Of a stretch of 64,000 nucleotides of DNA, positions 16,891 to 23,966 are shown one piece after another. The position numbers were made by a program, and so were the translations under genes. This DNA comes from Chloroflexota bacterium (GTDB lineage: Bacteria; Chloroflexota; Dormibacteria; Aeolococcales; Aeolococcaceae). The notes under the pieces were generated by a model that worked only from the letters and a program-made list of their open reading frames with translations, ran no database searches and had not been told where the DNA came from. Numbering within the stretch: the stretch's first letter is position 1; every line of letters begins with the position of its first letter. The DNA lies in NCBI GenBank assembly GCA_005880985.1, contig VBIQ01000004.1, positions 124,001-188,000 of the forward strand, in the 5' to 3' direction.

Positions 16891-17397
16891 ATGGCCGACA
16901 CCATCATCGACACTGTCGGCGACGCCGGTGAGGATGCCCTCGACACCGTCGTCGGCGGCGGCGCCCTGGTTCTCGATGCCGCCCGCCGCCCCGGGCGCAC
17001 CGCCCGCCGCGTGCGCGGTCGTGGCGCTCGGGCGAGCGACGCCATCGCCGAGCAGATCCAGGAGCCCTTCGACGACGCGGTGGCGCTGCCCGAGCGTCTC
17101 CTGCATGCCTACCTGCGCGGGGTGAGGGCGCGGGCGCGACGGCACGATCGCATCGGCGCGGCGTCCCAGGCGCTGCTGCGGGCGGTGCATGCCCCCGCCC
17201 TCGAGGCAGCGCGCTTCTTCGCCCGGCTCGAGCGGGAGACCGCCGTGCCGGCTGGGGCACGCGGCGGACGCGGGCGCGCAACCGCCGCGCGGCGCAAGCG
17301 CGGCCGGACGGCGAGGCTGGTCGCCTCGCCGGCGGGGCGCGGCCGCCGTCGTGGCGCCGCGCGAGGCTCGAGCAGCAGGACCCGCCGCTCCGCCTGA
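16891..17397 (+). CDS. Hypothetical protein with basic, histone-like C-terminal tail
   Basis: Unrecognised 168-residue protein. Residues 1-30 are acidic (DTIIDTVGDAGEDALDTVV). The middle (40-115) is predicted helical with alternating Arg. The last 50 residues are Arg/Lys/Ala/Gly-rich (ARRKRGRTAR, GRGRRRGAARG), like the tails of histone-H1-like or nucleoid-associated proteins. A strong AGGAGGAG site and a clear promoter suggest good expression. DNA or RNA binding is inferred from charge only. Confidence 0.65.
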   Translation: MADTIIDTVGDAGEDALDTVVGGGALVLDAARRPGRTARRVRGRGARASDAIAEQIQEPFDDAVALPERLLHAYLRGVRARARRHDRIGAASQALLRAVHAPALEAARFFARLERETAVPAGARGGRGRATAARRKRGRTARLVASPAGRGRRRGAARGSSSRTRRSA

Positions 17398-17404
17398 CCC
17401 GGTC

Positions 17405-17430
17405 GGGCGCGTCCAGCGATGGGCGCGCCC
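17405..17430. terminator. Bidirectional GC-rich stem-loop
   Basis: GGGCGCG (17405-17411) pairs with CGCGCCC (17424-17430) around a 12-base loop, with an outer TGACCC/GGGTCA pair. It fills the gap between convergent genes ending at 17397 and 17444. Confidence 0.5.
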
Positions 17431-17443
17431 CAACCGCCGCGGG

Positions 17444-17986
17444 TCAGCCGGCCGAGTCGCTCCTGACCCGGACCGCGGACCGCCCCGACGGTCGTGGCGA
17501 GGCGCCGCTGCGATCCGCCGACGATCCGCGGCGCACGATGGTGCGAGCGCAGGCGGTGTCGGCCAGGGTGGCGACGGCGCGCTGCAGCTCGGCCTCGAGG
17601 TTGCGCAGCATCAGGCGGGGGAACAGCGGTCCCAGCAGTTGCAGCCGTCGCGACACGGTGACGTCGGCGACCAGGCGGGTCCGGCAGCCGTCACGCCGGG
17701 GGACGAAGAACTGGCCCACGGCGACGTGCAGTCCGCCCCCCGTCCAGACGTAGGTCAGCGATGAGCCGGCGCGGTTGGCGATCACCGCGCAGGTGGCGCT
17801 GATCACCAACCCTCCCGGCAAGCGGTAGCGAACCCGATAGAGCGCGTCGCGGCTGCGATGGGCGTGTTCGGTGACCTCGACGCTGAGGTGCTCGATCCAC
17901 CACGAGGGCAGGTTGCGCAGGTCCGCGGCGATCGCGTACAGCTCCGACGGCCGCACGTCGACGTCGGCACTGGCTTCAACGCGCAC
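17444..17986 (-). CDS. SRPBCC-family protein (polyketide cyclase/START-like)
   Basis: Protein of about 180 residues with the SRPBCC ligand-binding fold. ASADVDVRPSELYAIAADLRNLPSWW is the usual first strand and helix (with the W pair). Strands GLVISATCAVI and TRLVADVTVSRRL follow. The long C-terminal helix (LMLRNLEAELQRAVATLA) is typical of the family. The family binds hydrophobic ligands; no enzyme activity can be inferred. The GTG at 17986 is the likeliest start. It lies 12 bases downstream of the zinc-binding protein gene on the same strand. Confidence 0.78.
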   Translation of the reverse strand: MRVEASADVDVRPSELYAIAADLRNLPSWWIEHLSVEVTEHAHRSRDALYRVRYRLPGGLVISATCAVIANRAGSSLTYVWTGGGLHVAVGQFFVPRRDGCRTRLVADVTVSRRLQLLGPLFPRLMLRNLEAELQRAVATLADTACARTIVRRGSSADRSGASPRPSGRSAVRVRSDSAG

Positions 17987-17997
17987 GGGAGCCGATG

Positions 17998-18333
17998 CTA
18001 CGGGAGGACGAGGCCGCCGGGGGTGCGGCGGGCGGTCTTCGTTGGCGGCTCCAGCAGCTCGGCCACCGCGGGCTCGACCGGCTCCCCAGGAGGCAGGACC
18101 TCGCGCACGCGATCGACCAGACGCCGGCGGACCCGGTCCAGCTGGCGCTCGAGCGCCGGTGTCGGCACCGCGCGCCCGCTGTAGCGTCGCTGCTTGCCGA
18201 GAAGGCGCTCCAGCTCCGCTCGGTCGGCCTCGGTCGCGATCTCGATCCGGCAGCGGCGGCACCGCCCCTCACGCAGCTCGCTCGTCTCCGTCTGCCGGCC
18301 GCAGCGTGCGCAGGGAAGGACCAGGCTTGACAC
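17998..18333 (-). CDS. Small zinc-ribbon protein
   Basis: Unrecognised 111-residue protein with four N-terminal cysteines (PCARCGR...GRCRRCR) forming a likely zinc ribbon. A charged helical middle (EADRAELERLLGKQRR...ERQLDRVRRRLVDRVREVL) and a Pro-rich end follow. The GTG start at 18333 is set by a TATACT -10 box that ends 7 bases upstream, implying a leaderless mRNA. It may be a nucleic-acid-binding protein; no family name is offered. It is probably co-transcribed with the SRPBCC gene. Confidence 0.7.
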   Translation of the reverse strand: MSSLVLPCARCGRQTETSELREGRCRRCRIEIATEADRAELERLLGKQRRYSGRAVPTPALERQLDRVRRRLVDRVREVLPPGEPVEPAVAELLEPPTKTARRTPGGLVLP

Positions 18334-18340
18334 CTGGCCG

Positions 18341-18346
18341 AGTATA
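18341..18346 (-). promoter_or_regulatory. -10 box TATACT of the zinc-ribbon gene (leaderless)
   Basis: Read on the minus strand, TATACT is followed by 7 bases and the GTG at 18333. This is the same geometry as at ku. Confidence 0.6.
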
Positions 18347-18362
18347 GAAGCGGTCCGGACCG

Positions 18363-18749
18363 CTACCCGGCGAGGGCCTCCGCCGTGGCGGGGTGCGCGG
18401 GCGCCGGCTCGATCCGTTCCTGGATCCGCTCCTGGACGTCGAAGAGGACGTCGAGCACCCGGGTGGTGTCGCCCTCTCTCGCGCCCAGCCGAGCCTGCCG
18501 GGCCAGCCGGCGGCTGTAGGGGTGGACGAAACGGGCGATCTCGGTCACCAGCGACTCCGGCAGCGGCTGGGCGCGGTCCTCGAGCGTGTCCTCGACGCAC
18601 CAGAGGTACTCATCCGACCGCCGCAGGGCCTCCTTCTGGTGGAGCCGGCGGCGCCGTGCCGCCTCCTCCCGGCTGACCGCCTGCCTGATGTCGGCAACCG
18701 CGTCTCGAAGCACCGCGTCCTCCCGTCGCGCCCCGCGGGGTGGCACCCG
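18363..18749 (-). CDS. Hypothetical helical protein
   Basis: Unrecognised protein of about 128 residues, highly charged and Arg/Glu-rich, predicted almost entirely helical (REEAARRRRLHQKEALRR, DVQERIQERIEPA). The only notable residues are one Trp-Cys pair (EYLWCVEDTL) and an FVHPYSRRLARQ segment. A TTG at 18779 extends the frame by 10 residues. The GTG at 18749 is preferred because a TATAAG -10-like element lies just upstream, inside that extension. No function is apparent. Confidence 0.6.
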   Translation of the reverse strand, partial: RVPPRGARREDAVLRDAVADIRQAVSREEAARRRRLHQKEALRRSDEYLWCVEDTLEDRAQPLPESLVTEIARFVHPYSRRLARQARLGAREGDTTRVLDVLFDVQERIQERIEPAPAHPATAEALAG

Positions 18750-18949
18750 CTGACCCTGGGCCTTTTTCTTATAGCACAACTAGCCTATAACACCCGTACC
18801 CTGATGTGGCACAGGGGGAGGGGGCAGCCGGGCGGCCGGGGTCGCGCCTGCACCTGTTGGTGCGGTCCGCAGTTGCTAGCATGGTCATGGATACCTGTGT
18901 GGCCGCATAACCACTTATTCAGCGGCCATCCGGTCCGAGGAGTTGCGTC

Positions 18950-20455
18950 CTGCTCGCCATCGAGGCGTACACACGCCGCCTGCTGCACCAGGTCCAGCCG
19001 ATCATCGTCGCCAACCGGGCGCCGCTGACCCTGCAGCGCGCCGATCCCATCCGGGGCACACCCGAACGCCTGGTTCGCGGGACCGGCGGCCTGGTCACCG
19101 CGCTCAGCTCGCTGGCCGCCGCCACCGATGCCGTCTGGGTGGCGGCGACCCGGACCGACGACGACCGCGAGCTGGCCGCCCGCTCCGACCCCGCGCTGCC
19201 CGCCGTCCTCGAGACCGAGGACGGCACCCGCTATCGCGTCGCCTTCATCGAGCCCGACCCCGAGGCCTACGACCTCTACTACAACCAGATCAGCAACCCG
19301 CTGCTCTGGTTCATCCAGCACTATCTGTGGGACCTCGGTCGCGAGCCGGTGCTCGACGCCGGCACCGAACGCGCCTGGCGCGACGGCTATCAGCACGTCA
19401 ACCGACTCTTCGCGGAACGGGTTGCGATCGAGGCACAGCGAACCACGCGGCCGCCGCTGGTGCTGGTCCAGGACTACCAGCTGTACTGCGTTCCCGCGAT
19501 GGTGCGTGAGACCGTCTCCAACGCACGCCTGCAGCAGTTCGTCCATATCCCCTGGCCCACGGCGCAGTACTGGAAGATCCTTCCTCGCCGGATGCGCGAT
19601 GCCATCGTCCAGGGGATTCTCGGCAACGACATCATCGGCTTCCAGACCAGTCGCGACGTTCGCAACTTCCTGCTCACCTGCGACGAGAACATGGGGCTGT
19701 CCATCGATTTCCGTGAGCGCACCGTCTTCTACCAGGGCAGGGCGGTGTGGGTGCGCCACTATCCGATCGGGGTCGACCTCTCCGAGTTCCAGCACCTGAC
19801 CGAGCATCCCGAGACCCTCGCGCAGGAGCGGCTCATCGACTCATGGCGTCCCGAATTCCTCATCCTCCGCGTCGACCGCACCGATCTCTCGAAGAACATC
19901 GTGCGCGGGTTTCTCGCCTACGAGCGCCTGCTCGAGGCGCACATGGAGCTGCACGGGCGCGTCCAGTTCTGGGCCTATCTTCAGGAGTCGCGGCAGGACA
20001 TCGACGACTATCGCGCCTACCTCGGCAATATCGTCGGGGTCGCGGCCCGCGTCAACCGGCGCTTCGGCGCGCGCGGGTGGATGCCCATCCGTCTCGAGAT
20101 CGACGAGAACATCCACAAGGCGGTGGCTGCGTACAAGTGCTTCGATGTGCTCCTCGTCAACTCCATCTACGACGGCATGAACCTGGTGGCGAAGGAGGGG
20201 CCACTCTGCAACAAGCGCAACGGCGTGCTGGTGCTGAGCGAGAACGCCGGGTCCTACGAGGAGCTCGGCGATCTGGTGGTGTCGATCAATCCCTTCGACG
20301 TCGACCAGACGGCGGAGGCGCTCTACCTGGCCCTGATCATGGACGAGCGCGAGCGGGTGGCCCGGGCCGAGCGGGTGCGCGAGGCGATCCGGGCCAACGA
20401 CATCACCCGGTGGATCACCTCCCAGCTCCAGGATCTCCGCGAGCTGATCGGGTGA
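18950..20455 (+). CDS. otsA: Trehalose-6-phosphate synthase (GT20)
   Basis: GT20 glycosyltransferase of about 501 residues that joins UDP-glucose (or another NDP-glucose) and glucose-6-phosphate. Visible signatures are PIIVANRAP and RGTGGLVTAL near the N-terminus, LVLVQDYQLYCVP, FVHIPWPT, GFQTSRDVRNFL, ILRVDRTDLSKNIVRG and a nucleotide-binding end DGMNLVAKEG. No ATG, GTG or TTG in frame precedes the conserved N-terminus. A GAGGAG lies 7 bases before a CTG at 18950, so a CTG start is proposed; an ATG at 19139 would delete the N-terminal substrate loop. Glucosylglycerol-phosphate synthase is an alternative, but the overlapping otsB favours trehalose. Confidence 0.9.
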   Translation: MLAIEAYTRRLLHQVQPIIVANRAPLTLQRADPIRGTPERLVRGTGGLVTALSSLAAATDAVWVAATRTDDDRELAARSDPALPAVLETEDGTRYRVAFIEPDPEAYDLYYNQISNPLLWFIQHYLWDLGREPVLDAGTERAWRDGYQHVNRLFAERVAIEAQRTTRPPLVLVQDYQLYCVPAMVRETVSNARLQQFVHIPWPTAQYWKILPRRMRDAIVQGILGNDIIGFQTSRDVRNFLLTCDENMGLSIDFRERTVFYQGRAVWVRHYPIGVDLSEFQHLTEHPETLAQERLIDSWRPEFLILRVDRTDLSKNIVRGFLAYERLLEAHMELHGRVQFWAYLQESRQDIDDYRAYLGNIVGVAARVNRRFGARGWMPIRLEIDENIHKAVAAYKCFDVLLVNSIYDGMNLVAKEGPLCNKRNGVLVLSENAGSYEELGDLVVSINPFDVDQTAEALYLALIMDERERVARAERVREAIRANDITRWITSQLQDLRELIG

Positions 20456-21318
20456 CCGGGGGCGCCCCCGGGCGGCCGGAGACGATCGACCCGTCGCGGC
20501 TGGCCCGGCTGGTGGTGGAGGCGACGGCCGCGGCAGGCGCCCTGCTGCTCTGCTCCGACTTCGACGGGTCGCTGGCGCCGATCACCGATTGGCCGGCGGA
20601 GGCAATGGCACTCCCCGAGGCGGGGCGCGCCCTGGCCTGGCTCTCCCGAGCCGGTGCCGCCCAGGGCCGCGGGGCTCGCTGGCCGACCCGGGTGGCCGTC
20701 ATCACCGGTCGCAACAGCGACGACGTCCTCCACCGGGCGGCGCTCGGCCCGGAGGCGGTGGTGGTGGGCAACTACGGTCTCGAGTGCTCATCGGCCGGGC
20801 GGGTGCGGGTCGACCGGGTGGTCGCCCGCCTGTTGCCGCGGCTCGAGGGAGCCGCCTCCGAGCTGGCCGAGCGGCTCGCCGGCGGACGGTGCCCCGGCGT
20901 CCGGCTGGAACGCAAACGAGGTGGGGTGGTGCTCCACACCCGCGGCATCGATCGCCCCGGGGTCGACGCCGAGGCGCTGGCGCTCGGGGAGGAGGTGGCC
21001 GCGCGATGGCGCCTGGAGGTGGTCACCGCCAAGTGCGCGGTCGAGCTGCGGCCGCCGTTGCACCGGGACAAGGGGACCTCCCTGCGCTCGCTCCGCCGGG
21101 GGCGGTGGGCACCGGCGGCGGTGTGCGTTGCAGGTGACGACTACGGCGACATCCCGATGCTCCGCCTGGCCGGTGAACTGCCCGTGCCCACGGTCACCGT
21201 CGCCGTCGCCGACCCCGAGACCCCGGAGGCGGTGTTTCAGTGGGCGCGGTGGCGGCTGGGCGGTCCCGAGGCGTGGGCCACGACCCTCACCGCCCTTGTC
21301 GACCTGGTGAAGGGCTGA
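20452..21318 (+). CDS. otsB: Trehalose-6-phosphate phosphatase
   Basis: This 288-residue HAD phosphatase releases trehalose from trehalose-6-phosphate. Motif I is SDFDGSLAPI (nucleophilic Asp). Motif II is VAVITGRNSDD. The OtsB-type NYGLE and ELRPPLHRDKGTSL segments carry the catalytic Lys region, and motif IV is AGDDYGDIPML. Its GTG overlaps the otsA stop (GTGA), so the pair is translationally coupled and works in compatible-solute synthesis for desiccation or osmotic stress. Confidence 0.93.
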   Translation: MTGGAPGRPETIDPSRLARLVVEATAAAGALLLCSDFDGSLAPITDWPAEAMALPEAGRALAWLSRAGAAQGRGARWPTRVAVITGRNSDDVLHRAALGPEAVVVGNYGLECSSAGRVRVDRVVARLLPRLEGAASELAERLAGGRCPGVRLERKRGGVVLHTRGIDRPGVDAEALALGEEVAARWRLEVVTAKCAVELRPPLHRDKGTSLRSLRRGRWAPAAVCVAGDDYGDIPMLRLAGELPVPTVTVAVADPETPEAVFQWARWRLGGPEAWATTLTALVDLVKG

Positions 21319-21348
21319 GCGAAGTGCGGAGGCCGTCTACTCGACGGC

Positions 21349-21516
21349 TCAGTGGCCCAGGCCGGCGAAGCCGGCGATCGAGAGCCAGGCGGCGACCGTT
21401 CCGAGCCCGATCCAGAGGACGGCGGTTCCCCGATCGCCGAGGCGCGCCGCCCGCCGGCGGCGTCGGAGGTAGCGCTGGCGCACCGCCAGCGAATCCCGAC
21501 CGTCGGGATGGATCAT
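21349..21516 (-). CDS. 55-residue single-helix membrane protein
   Basis: A small open frame with a clear GGAGG 7 bases before its ATG. The product has a basic N-terminal half (RQRYLRRRRRAARLGDRG) and one membrane helix (TAVLWIGLGTVAAWLSIAGFAGL), so the basic side is probably cytoplasmic. It converges on otsB. No family is recognised; reading-frame quality and the ribosome binding site support that it is real. Confidence 0.6.
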   Translation of the reverse strand: MIHPDGRDSLAVRQRYLRRRRRAARLGDRGTAVLWIGLGTVAAWLSIAGFAGLGH

Positions 21517-21656
21517 CGTGGTCCTCCGGGCTCGACTGCCAACCCAGAAGCCCGAGCCGGTGGCCGGGCGAGGCGTGGAACGGCCCGAGTCGGAGGGGGG
21601 TTACGGCCGGCCGGCCACCGAATTCGCCGACGTGTGTCATGTCAGGAATCTCGACC

Positions 21657-21662
21657 TATACT
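21657..21662 (+). promoter_or_regulatory. -10 box TATACT upstream of the first MerR gene
   Basis: TATACT is about 78 bases upstream of the GTG at 21741. The leader is long enough to contain GGAGG at 21731. A weak -35-like TGTCAT lies 17 bases upstream of the box. Confidence 0.5.
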
Positions 21663-21740
21663 GTCGCCAATTCATGACTTGGCCACTGTTGGCGAAGCCA
21701 TCCGCCTCGGGGGGGTCCGGGGATGGGTGAGGAGGTTCGA

Positions 21741-22076
21741 GTGACCGTCGTGGCCCATGCCCCCGCCCCGGTGGGGCTGGACAAGCCCATCTACACCATC
21801 AGCGTGGCGGCGGAGATCCTGGAGACCCATCCACGGACGCTGATGATGTACGAGCACCTCCAGCTGGTGGTGCCCTACCGGACCGCCACCAACCGGCGGC
21901 GGTACTCGCAGCGGGACATCCTCACCCTGCAGGCGATCCAGCGCCTCACCCGGCACCACGGGCTCAACCTCAACGGGGCCAAGTACGTCATCCAGTGCCT
22001 TCGGTTGCTCGACCAGCACCGCGTCGACCGACCCGACTTTCTCCAGGACATCGACGTCAGCCACGTCCGGCTGTAG
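21741..22076 (+). CDS. MerR/HspR-type transcriptional regulator 1
   Basis: This 111-residue winged-helix regulator has a MerR DNA-binding domain close to HspR (PIYTISVAAEILETHPRTLMMYEHLQLV...TNRRRYSQRDI). A helix follows (LQAIQRLTRHHGLNLNGAKYVIQCLRLL). There is no long effector domain and no cysteine pair, so a metal sensor is unlikely. GGAGG 5 bases before the GTG at 21741 sets the start. It differs from the regulator at 22657 mainly in the last 30 residues. No dnaK or clpB genes, the usual HspR targets, lie nearby. Confidence 0.88.
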   Translation: MTVVAHAPAPVGLDKPIYTISVAAEILETHPRTLMMYEHLQLVVPYRTATNRRRYSQRDILTLQAIQRLTRHHGLNLNGAKYVIQCLRLLDQHRVDRPDFLQDIDVSHVRL

Positions 22077-22181
22077 ATCCGGCCGGCCGGCACGCCCGTC
22101 TCCGTGCGCGCCATCCCGGGTCGGCATGTGGTAGCTCGAGCGGGCCTTGCCTGCAGGTATCGCTAGAACATAAGCTGTAGG

Positions 22182-22195
22182 CGCTGCTAGCAGCG
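22182..22195. promoter_or_regulatory. 14-base perfect palindrome CGCTGCTAGCAGCG
   Basis: The palindrome lies between the first MerR gene and the -10 box of the receiver-protein gene, and is followed by a CCCCTTTTT run. It may be the terminator of the first gene, an operator for a MerR dimer, or both. Confidence 0.45.
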
Positions 22196-22237
22196 GTTCC
22201 CCTTTTTCGGCTGTGGCCTTCGGTGCGACCGCGCCGG

Positions 22238-22243
22238 TATACT
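22238..22243 (+). promoter_or_regulatory. -10 box TATACT of the receiver-protein gene
   Basis: TATACT lies 48 bases before the GTG at 22292. The predicted leader of about 40 bases contains GGAGG at 22283. Confidence 0.5.
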
Positions 22244-22291
22244 GCCGTGGCGCGCTCCCCCCAGCGCCGGCAGCCCCAAGCGGAGGTACCC

Positions 22292-22672
22292 GTGGACGAC
22301 GAAGTCATCGACGTTCTCCTCATCGAGGACGATCCCGCCGTTCTCGAGATGTACCGGATGAAGCTCGAACTGGACGGCTACCGCGTCAACGTCGCGGTCG
22401 ACGGCGAAGAGGGCCTCGACCGGGCCCTCGAGCTCAAGCCGGACATCATCTTCCTCGACATCCGGCTGCCCAAGAAAGATGGCTTCGAGGTTCTCCAGTC
22501 GCTCCGTCAGAACCAGGAGACGGCTGACATCCCGGTGATCATGCTCAGCAACTACGGAGAGAAGGAGCTGGTCGATCGCGGCCTCAAGCTGGGCGCGCAC
22601 GAGTTCCTGATCAAGGCGCACACCACCCCGAGCTCACTGTCCGAAGGGATCGGGGAGTGGCTGAAAGAGTAG
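22292..22672 (+). CDS. Stand-alone receiver-domain response regulator
   Basis: This 126-residue protein is only a CheY-like receiver: acidic pocket LLIEDDPA, phospho-acceptor Asp in IIFLDIRLPKKDG, the Ser/Thr position in VIMLSNYG, and the conserved Lys in FLIKAHTTP. It has no output domain, so it must act through partners. GGAGG 5 bases before the GTG sets the start. The following MerR gene begins inside its last codons, making that regulator a likely partner. No histidine kinase is nearby. Confidence 0.9.
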   Translation: MDDEVIDVLLIEDDPAVLEMYRMKLELDGYRVNVAVDGEEGLDRALELKPDIIFLDIRLPKKDGFEVLQSLRQNQETADIPVIMLSNYGEKELVDRGLKLGAHEFLIKAHTTPSSLSEGIGEWLKE

Positions 22673-23022
22673 GCGGGGGGAGCGACCGGACCGACCGGCA
22701 ACCACGCGAGTTGCAGCTCTCCCTCGACAAGCCGATCTACACCATCAGCGTCGCTTCGGAGATCCTGGAGACCCATCCGCGCACGCTGATGATGTACGAG
22801 AACATGGGGCTGGTCGTTCCCCAGCGGACGACCACCAACCGGCGCCGCTTCTCGCAGCGCGACATCCAGAAACTGCAGACGATTCAGAACCTGACCCGAA
22901 ATCACGGCGTCAATCTGAACGGCGTGCGCTATGTGCTGCAGCTGATGAAGCTGCTCCACGAGAACGGCATCGAGGCGCCCGCCGCCCTGCGGGAAATCGA
23001 CGTCTCCCAGCTCAACGTGTAG
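22657..23022 (+). CDS. MerR/HspR-type transcriptional regulator 2
   Basis: This 121-residue regulator is a paralogue of the one at 21741; by eye about two thirds of the DNA-binding region is identical (SEILETHPRTLMMYENMGLV, TNRRRFSQRDI). It keeps the helix after the wing (LTRNHGVNLNGVRYVLQLMKLL) and ends EIDVSQLNV, where its relative has DIDVSHVRL. The GTG start overlaps the receiver gene by 16 bases, so both are made from one mRNA. The arrangement suggests phosphorylation-dependent control of a MerR dimer, which is inference. Confidence 0.87.
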   Translation: MAERVGGGSDRTDRQPRELQLSLDKPIYTISVASEILETHPRTLMMYENMGLVVPQRTTTNRRRFSQRDIQKLQTIQNLTRNHGVNLNGVRYVLQLMKLLHENGIEAPAALREIDVSQLNV

Positions 23023-23042
23023 CAGCCTGGGAATCGGGCTCG

Positions 23043-23471
23043 ATGTCGTCGCAAACCTCGCCGGAGCAGGAGTCCTTTGGCAACCTGGGCCGCCAGCTGG
23101 CAGACGATGCCGCCCGGCTGCTGCGCAGCGAGTTGGAGCTGGTCAAGGCAGAGGCCAAGGCGAGCGTCACCCGCGCCGCCCTCGCCACCGGCCTCTTCGC
23201 CGGAGCCGGCCTGTTCCTTCTGCTGATGCTGATCTTCGCGCTGGCGATGATCACGGTGTATTACGGTCCCAGCCTCTTCGGCCCCGGCGGGGAGTGGAAG
23301 GGGTGGGGGATGTTCGCCGCGGTGCTGCTGGTGACCGCGCTGGCCCTCGGCGCTCTCGGTGGCCACTTTCTGCGCCGCGCCCTGCGGACCGGCAAGCAGG
23401 CGGCTGCGGGGATCAAGGAGGACGTTGAGTGGGCGAGGCAACTGCCGAAGCGAAACGACAGGTCGAGCTGA
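23043..23471 (+). CDS. Phage-holin-family (holin-X type) membrane protein
   Basis: This 142-residue protein resembles the putative actinobacterial holin-X family (DUF1469). A charged amphipathic N-terminal helix (LGRQLADDAARLLRSELELVKAEAKA) precedes two membrane segments (about 48-74 and 88-110) and a basic tail. Despite the name, these are chromosomal envelope proteins of unknown role, often beside DUF3618 genes as here. It overlaps the next gene by 43 bases. Confidence 0.8.
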   Translation: MSSQTSPEQESFGNLGRQLADDAARLLRSELELVKAEAKASVTRAALATGLFAGAGLFLLLMLIFALAMITVYYGPSLFGPGGEWKGWGMFAAVLLVTALALGALGGHFLRRALRTGKQAAAGIKEDVEWARQLPKRNDRSS

Positions 23472-23911
23472 CCCGGGTCGCCCTCGAGAGCGACATCGAC
23501 CGGATCGTCGCCAAGGCCCGGCACGAGCTCGACTGGAGGGCCCGGTTGCGTCGTGACGGCTTCCGCATCGTCCTCGTCGCCGGCGTGGTGGTGGTCGTCG
23601 TCGGCGGCAGCCTGGCCCTGCGCAGCGCCCTCGGCCGCCCCGCGGAGGGAGCGACCAGGCGCAACCGTGACCTCGATAGCAACGACCTCGCCAAGCAGAT
23701 CAAGGCGCTGCGCCACGAGGTGGCCGAGTTGCGGGACAGCGACAACGCCCAGCCCACCTGGATGAAGCTCGCCATCCGTGCCGCCACCGCCGCTGCCGCG
23801 GCCGCCGGAACCGCCGCCGCGCGGCAGATGCTGGAGCGCTCACCGGCGACCGCCGCGGACGGCGCCTACCCCATCCCCGCGGCCGGGTCCGAAGCCAAAC
23901 GGGGGCACTGA
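23429..23911 (+). CDS. DUF3618-like membrane protein
   Basis: This 160-residue protein begins with a charged helix (AKRQVELTRVALESDIDRIVAKARHELD), followed by one membrane helix (FRIVLVAGVVVVVVGGSLAL). A coiled-coil-like segment (LAKQIKALRHEVAELRDSD) and an Ala-rich second hydrophobic stretch follow. The pattern matches DUF3618 proteins that accompany holin-X genes in actinobacteria. The GTG start lies inside the upstream gene; together the two probably form an envelope complex of unknown function. Confidence 0.75.
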   Translation: MGEATAEAKRQVELTRVALESDIDRIVAKARHELDWRARLRRDGFRIVLVAGVVVVVVGGSLALRSALGRPAEGATRRNRDLDSNDLAKQIKALRHEVAELRDSDNAQPTWMKLAIRAATAAAAAAGTAAARQMLERSPATAADGAYPIPAAGSEAKRGH

Positions 23912-23966
23912 CCGTTTACCGCGGCGTCATGGTGTCTTCTGCCGTCCTCTCCTGCTCGGAGGGTGG

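Noticed and set aside
21741..23022. HspR heat-shock repressor operon
   Set aside because: The DNA-binding region is HspR-like, but dnaK, grpE, dnaJ and clpB are absent and a receiver gene intervenes.
23043..23911. Prophage lysis cassette because of the holin-family gene
   Set aside because: No phage structural or lysin genes surround it; holin-X/DUF3618 pairs are ordinary chromosomal envelope genes in high-GC bacteria.
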